NCBI GenBank assembly: GCA_947184155.2
Contig: CAMXCT020002328.1
Span: forward strand, 33,501-97,500
Length of the DNA: 64,000 bases
Source: Cladocopium goreaui
Lineage: Eukaryota; Sar; Dinophyceae; Suessiales; Symbiodiniaceae
Direction of reading: 5' to 3'
The position numbers were made by a program, and so were the translations under genes. The notes below the pieces were generated by a model. The model was given only the letters and a program-made list of their open reading frames with translations, had not been told where the DNA came from and searched no databases. Shown here piece after piece: positions 62,701 through 64,000 of the stretch (position 1 is the first letter of the stretch; each line of letters opens with the position of its first letter).

Positions 62701-63341
62701 TTGCCATAAGCAGTGAAGAAACGATTATACCAGACTAGATTCGAATCTAGACATCCCATGTTACTACTCTCTTGTAATTTGACTTCACTATGGACAAACA
62801 AAACGTTTTGAATATGTGAATATATGTGAATGATCTACATAATTATAAAATGGGCCGTCTGTACGATAGCAACTGCAAGAAATTGAGTGTCCTTGGTCTA
62901 TACAATTTTATATACCCATCATTACCCATCTAACTATACGTATTCTACCACAGACCCAACAGTTCACCTCGTTATGTTTACCAGCTTAGCAAACATAGAT
63001 CAGCTATATATATATATATATCAAGTCCCTAAGTCCCTGTTCTGGCTGAATTCTAATGCGTCACTGACCTGAAAATAGCTGAAATCAGGCCACCCGTCTT
63101 CGCATTCGGCCCGTCCCCCACGATGCAAGGAAGATGATGTTTCCACCATTTATAGTGAGTTATCTTAGTTATTTTCCATAGTTATGTTAGTTGTCCATTT
63201 ATTGTCCCATCTTCCATTGGCATTTCTCTTCGGCGCGTTTCGCCGCAACGAGCGCCTCGTTGGGATCCCAAGCGCCCAAGCGCTTGTGCGAACCCACCAC
63301 ATAGACCTCCTCACCTGCCATCTCGGGGCTGGGACTTGCCA
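32689..63341 (-). CDS. CBM20-containing GH13 alpha-amylase, ~30 exons
   Basis: Exons (3' to 5'): 32689-32757, 33397-33438, 34513-34561, 36024-36071, 37802-37913, 39008-39100, 39503-39539, 39978-40053, 40606-40715, 42038-42105, 43323-43391, 43931-43988, 44501-44545, 45676-45746, 46841-46914, 48743-48805, 49561-49620, 49865-49935, 50665-50733, 51228-51242, 52267-52313, 52573-52609, 53335-53389, 54468-54505, 55596-55659, 56912-57001, 58555-58637, 61162-61249, 62392-62468, 63256-about 63314. Every junction keeps phase, giving about 645 codons. Known: GH13 alpha-amylases hydrolyse internal alpha-1,4 bonds of starch; CBM20 binds raw starch. All four GH13 motifs are present, with the nucleophile Asp ([10 protein letters not shown]), acid/base Glu (VGELWTD) and second Asp ([10 protein letters not shown]). 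The closest type is plant/algal amylase. The true 5' end is unknown; [16 protein letters not shown] at the first exon may be a start or part of an upstream exon. Starch in dinoflagellates is cytosolic, so a cytosolic role is plausible inference. Confidence 0.9.
33699..33790. repeat. MITE-like element, family 4 (partial)
   Basis: Starts GTCACCGACAGAATTATGGG and contains GACAGGCGGCGCCTG, both shared with the fuller copy at 34279. It is followed by several TTTTCCATAATTATTT repeats up to 33,975. Confidence 0.7.
34279..34415. repeat. MITE-like element, family 4 (complete)
   Basis: Inverted ends ACCGACAGAATTATGG and CCATAATTCTGTCGGT enclose A-rich arms and a central CAGGCGGCGCCTG. It is in an amylase intron. 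Confidence 0.8.
35200..35400. other. Unassigned GC-rich, exon-like island
   Basis: It lies inside the amylase intron 36024-34561. It is open on both strands. Minus reads [20 protein letters not shown]; plus, after a TTTCAG|G acceptor-like site, reads [19 protein letters not shown]. Amylase exons on either side join in phase without it. It could be a skipped exon, a gene on the opposite strand or an inserted exon relic. Confidence 0.35.
36720..36823. repeat. Palindromic MITE-like element, family 1
   Basis: Left TACCCTCTGGTAATTTAACG, right GTTAGTTTACCAGAGGGTA. Confidence 0.88.
37265..37368. repeat. Palindromic MITE-like element, family 1
   Basis: Left TACCCTCTGGTAATTTAACA, right GTTAGTTTACCAGCGGGTA. 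It is preceded by a decayed half copy at 37,150-37,260. Confidence 0.88.
37650..37753. repeat. Palindromic MITE-like element, family 1
   Basis: Almost perfect palindrome. Inner ATGGAAAATCACCATTTATG mirrors ATGGTGATTTTCCATAG. Confidence 0.9.
37802..52609 (-). CDS. GH13 catalytic barrel and C-terminal sheet of the amylase (exons 9-26)
   Basis: From VMLQGFNWESW (52.6-52.3 kb) the chain reads [44 protein letters not shown] (motif I), [52 protein letters not shown] (motif II), [11 protein letters not shown] (motif III), [41 protein letters not shown] (motif IV), [18 protein letters not shown] and [10 protein letters not shown]. This is collinear with barley-type alpha-amylase over its whole length. 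Aspartate, glutamate and aspartate catalytic residues and the motif-IV histidine are all kept. Loop lengths are close to those of the plant enzyme, which supports the splice choices. Confidence 0.93.
37959..38064. repeat. Palindromic MITE-like element, family 1
   Basis: Left TACCCTCTGGTAAACTAACA, right AAATTACCAGAGGGTA. It is only 46 bp from an amylase exon. Confidence 0.88.
40183..40287. repeat. Palindromic MITE-like element, family 1
   Basis: Left TACCCTCTGGTGAACTAACA, right ATAACCAGAGGGTA. Confidence 0.88.
41083..41195. repeat. Palindromic MITE-like element, family 1
   Basis: Left TACCCTCTGGTAATTTAACA, right AAATAACCAGAGGGTA. Confidence 0.85.
42435..42464 (-). CDS. Candidate optional 30-nt amylase exon
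   Basis: It lies in the intron between exons 43323-43391 and 42038-42105. Start AG|GC and end T|GA match the intron phase, inserting [10 protein letters not shown] before CYDQNKHRQ. Algal amylases often have a short extra loop at this point, so inclusion is possible. Skipping it also gives a sensible protein. Confidence 0.35.
42697..42812. repeat. Palindromic MITE-like element, family 2
   Basis: Left CTGGTTGGTGGTT, right AACCACCAACCAG. It is preceded by a short GGTTAATGATGAT tandem array (42,620-42,690). A left half copy occurs at 45,808. Confidence 0.85.
43777..43885. repeat. Palindromic MITE-like element, family 1 (diverged)
   Basis: Left TACCCTCCTGTAAACG, right CTTACCCCAGGGTA. It ends 46 bp from the amylase exon that encodes the catalytic nucleophile. 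Confidence 0.75.
44075..44290. repeat. ATACATAC / TACAT / ATACA microsatellite
   Basis: Tetra- and pentanucleotide runs in an amylase intron. Frames here (Tyr/Ile/His/Thr) are artefacts. Confidence 0.95.
46199..46306. repeat. Palindromic MITE-like element, family 1
   Basis: Left TACCCTCTGGTAATGACTAA, right GTTAGTTTACCAGAGGGTA. Confidence 0.88.
46464..46567. repeat. Palindromic MITE-like element, family 1
   Basis: Left TACCCTCCGGTAAACTAACA, right GTAGTTTACCAGAGGGTA. It lies 158 bp from the previous copy. Confidence 0.88.
46935..47800. repeat. GGTATCTATTAA / GGTATCTGAT minisatellite running into (TATC)n
   Basis: About 65 units in higher-order blocks: a stretch of GGTATCTATTAA followed by GGTATCTGATG recurs three times. 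The right end degenerates to a pure TATC run at 47,715-47,795. Confidence 0.95.
48200..48305. repeat. Palindromic MITE-like element, family 1
   Basis: Left TACCCTCCGGTAAACTAACA, right ATGTTTACCAGAGGGTA. Confidence 0.85.
53335..58637 (-). CDS. Linker between CBM20 and amylase barrel (exons 4-8)
   Basis: Exons 58555-58637, 56912-57001, 55596-55659, 54468-54505 and 53335-53389 join in phase. The chain passes from [15 protein letters not shown] through [38 protein letters not shown] and [19 protein letters not shown] to the barrel. It is highly charged and probably helical in its second half. No family is recognised. Start of 58637 and end of 53335 (GA donor, or a GC donor 12 nt further on) are the weakest calls. 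Confidence 0.65.
53455..53700. repeat. ATGCATGT / AGGTATGT microsatellite
   Basis: Pure ATGCATGT tracts flank a GTAGGTAT tract. It is in an amylase intron. His/Met/Cys ORFs on both strands are artefacts. Confidence 0.95.
54527..54633. repeat. Palindromic MITE-like element, family 1 (diverged)
   Basis: Left TACCCTCTGCTTATTTAACA, right GTTAGCTTGCCAGATGGTA. It starts 22 bp from an amylase exon. Confidence 0.78.
57424..57527. repeat. Palindromic MITE-like element, family 1
   Basis: Left TACCCTCTGGTAATTTAACA, right GTTAGTTTACCAGAGGGTA. Confidence 0.9.
58327..58437. repeat. Palindromic MITE-like element, family 1
   Basis: Left TACCCTCTGGTAATTTGTTA, right ATGTTTACCAGAGGCTA. Confidence 0.82.
58822..58938. 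repeat. Palindromic MITE-like element, family 1
   Basis: Left TACCATCTGGTTATTACTAA, right AAATAACCAGAGGGTA. Confidence 0.78.
59801..59939. repeat. Palindromic MITE-like element, family 1 (long, diverged interior)
   Basis: Left TACCCTCTGGCAATCAAACA, right TTGATTCCCAGAGGGTA, with an interior unlike the usual one. Confidence 0.6.
60490..60830. repeat. Degenerate GTTGATATTA minisatellite
   Basis: Roughly 30 imperfect units of TTAGTTGATA/TTAGTTGATG in an amylase intron. Confidence 0.9.
61162..63341 (-). CDS. CBM20 starch-binding domain of the amylase (exons 1-3)
   Basis: 63256-63314 reads [22 protein letters not shown] donor joins it to 62392-62468 ([20 protein letters not shown]). A GA donor then joins it to 61162-61249 ([25 protein letters not shown]). 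Known: CBM20 has exactly this order, with V.V.GS...LG.W, a central W, then EFK.VI and WE...NR.L; the tryptophans stack on starch helices. All are present. The first exon may begin a little upstream, and its 5' partner was not found. Confidence 0.88.
61804..62076 (-). CDS. Intronic ORF with signal-peptide-like N-terminus (90 codons)
   Basis: The ATG at 62076 opens [20 protein letters not shown], a textbook hydrophobic signal sequence. An acidic stretch follows ([17 protein letters not shown]). It lies wholly within the intron between CBM20 exons 2 and 3, on the same strand. A GT donor after DLWHEDR (phase 0), or a GC donor after LREK, would allow splicing; the phase-0 site fits the exon at 58637. 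So it may be an alternative first exon giving a secreted amylase without CBM20, or a small independent gene. The opposite frame is serine-rich shadow. Confidence 0.55.
   Translation of the reverse strand: MIRVVCFLALLSLLGPLPGAGRVPNRSEGPPRHITAADGCPQEPELTEPEKVTEDKETKPEVLDKDDEHDAPPEVECDLWHEDRVLREKG
61988..62053. repeat. 66-bp imperfect hairpin inside the signal-peptide ORF
   Basis: GGCCCTTCTGAGC...GGGACCCTGCCTG on the left pairs with CAGGCAGGGGTCCC...GCTCAGAAGGGCC on the right, leaving a loop of about 3 nt and one small internal bulge. Confidence 0.85.
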
Positions 63342-64000
63342 TGAAAATTGCTGGTCCCATCCTCATCTTGTAAAACATACTTGAAATTTCATGTGTTTGG
63401 GTTTCACCTGCTGCAAATTTCGGGTCACTTGTGGGATGGGTTCCGAACAGAACTCCCATCCCTTCGGTGAGGTCGCTGTGGAAACCAAGGAGATTTTCAG
63501 ATGCTTCACTGGTCCATATCCTGAAGGTTGGTTTGATGATGTTTGATTTATTTCCCATGTGATGTATGTTTCATGCGCCAATTTTCTTCACCTGTCAATC
63601 ACAAAAAAAATCGGGTCCACCGTGGCATCACCAAAAAAAAAAACGTGACCAGCGGTCAAAACATTTGGACCCATTGCATCCATCATACGAAATGATCATC
63701 TTTTTGAAGTGTGGCCATGTTGGTGGTCCATGTGTTTTGAACATTGACCCAAGCCCTAAATCATGATGCCCATGTGTGTATGTATATATATATATACAAC
63801 CGTACCCACTGATGGATTCACAATCAGATATTGTATCAAAATCCCACCGACTATCTCCATGTTTGTTGGTAAACATGCCATATCCCCTCCTATAATCAAA
63901 CAGGGTTCGCTGGGAAATCCCCTATAAAATCGCATTTGAACAGGAAAATCATTGAACTGAAGCAGCCATGCTTGATTGGCGGGTATGTTTGTTGCTCAAA
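63342..64000. other. Window end, no gene recognised
   Basis: Upstream of the first amylase exon. It may hold the true first exon or promoter. A minus-strand frame is open through 63,558, but nothing in it is recognisable. Confidence 0.4.

Noticed and set aside
1-64000. CRISPR arrays, bacterial operons, phage genes
   Set aside because: The tandem arrays have no unique spacers. Genes are spliced and eukaryotic, and no prokaryotic signals are present.

Overview
This window is nuclear DNA from a dinoflagellate, most likely a member of Symbiodiniaceae or a close relative. The evidence is: short GC-rich exons scattered through AT-rich, repeat-laden DNA; every recognisable gene on the minus strand, in one head-to-tail cluster; and introns whose 5' ends are mostly GC or GA rather than GT. 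I rebuilt exons by hand from homology plus reading-phase continuity. Across 41 introns the donors are about 25 GC, 9 GT and 6 GA, with one unresolved. Nearly all acceptors read AG|G.

Reading along the minus strand (high to low coordinates): (1) 63.3-32.7 kb is a roughly 30-exon gene for a starch-active enzyme. It has a CBM20 starch-binding domain, a charged linker, a plant/algal-type GH13 alpha-amylase barrel with all catalytic motifs, the C-terminal beta domain and a short tail. An intronic ORF at 62.0 kb encodes a signal-peptide-like N-terminus and may be an alternative first exon. (2) 29.6-7.8 kb is a complete nine-exon gene for the rRNA-processing PIN protein UTP23 (261 codons plus stop). 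Its first intron is 17.2 kb. (3) Inside that intron, on the same strand, lie four tandem copies of an intronless ORF with a ubiquitin-like N-terminus and RCC1-like repeats. Two are open and two are frameshifted. The same intron carries satellites and an 11-bp minisatellite at both ends. (4) 4.2-0.2 kb holds five exons of a RumA/RlmD-like RNA uracil-C5 methyltransferase whose catalytic 3' part lies outside the window.

Non-coding DNA is dominated by micro- and minisatellites and by at least four families of short palindromic, MITE-like elements. The commonest is a roughly 105-bp palindrome ending TACCCTCTGGTAA/TTACCAGAGGGTA, present about 19 times in introns and intergenic DNA. The genes do not form a pathway: starch breakdown, ribosome biogenesis and RNA modification are simply neighbours. 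No tRNA, rRNA, CRISPR array, or transposase or reverse-transcriptase gene was recognised.
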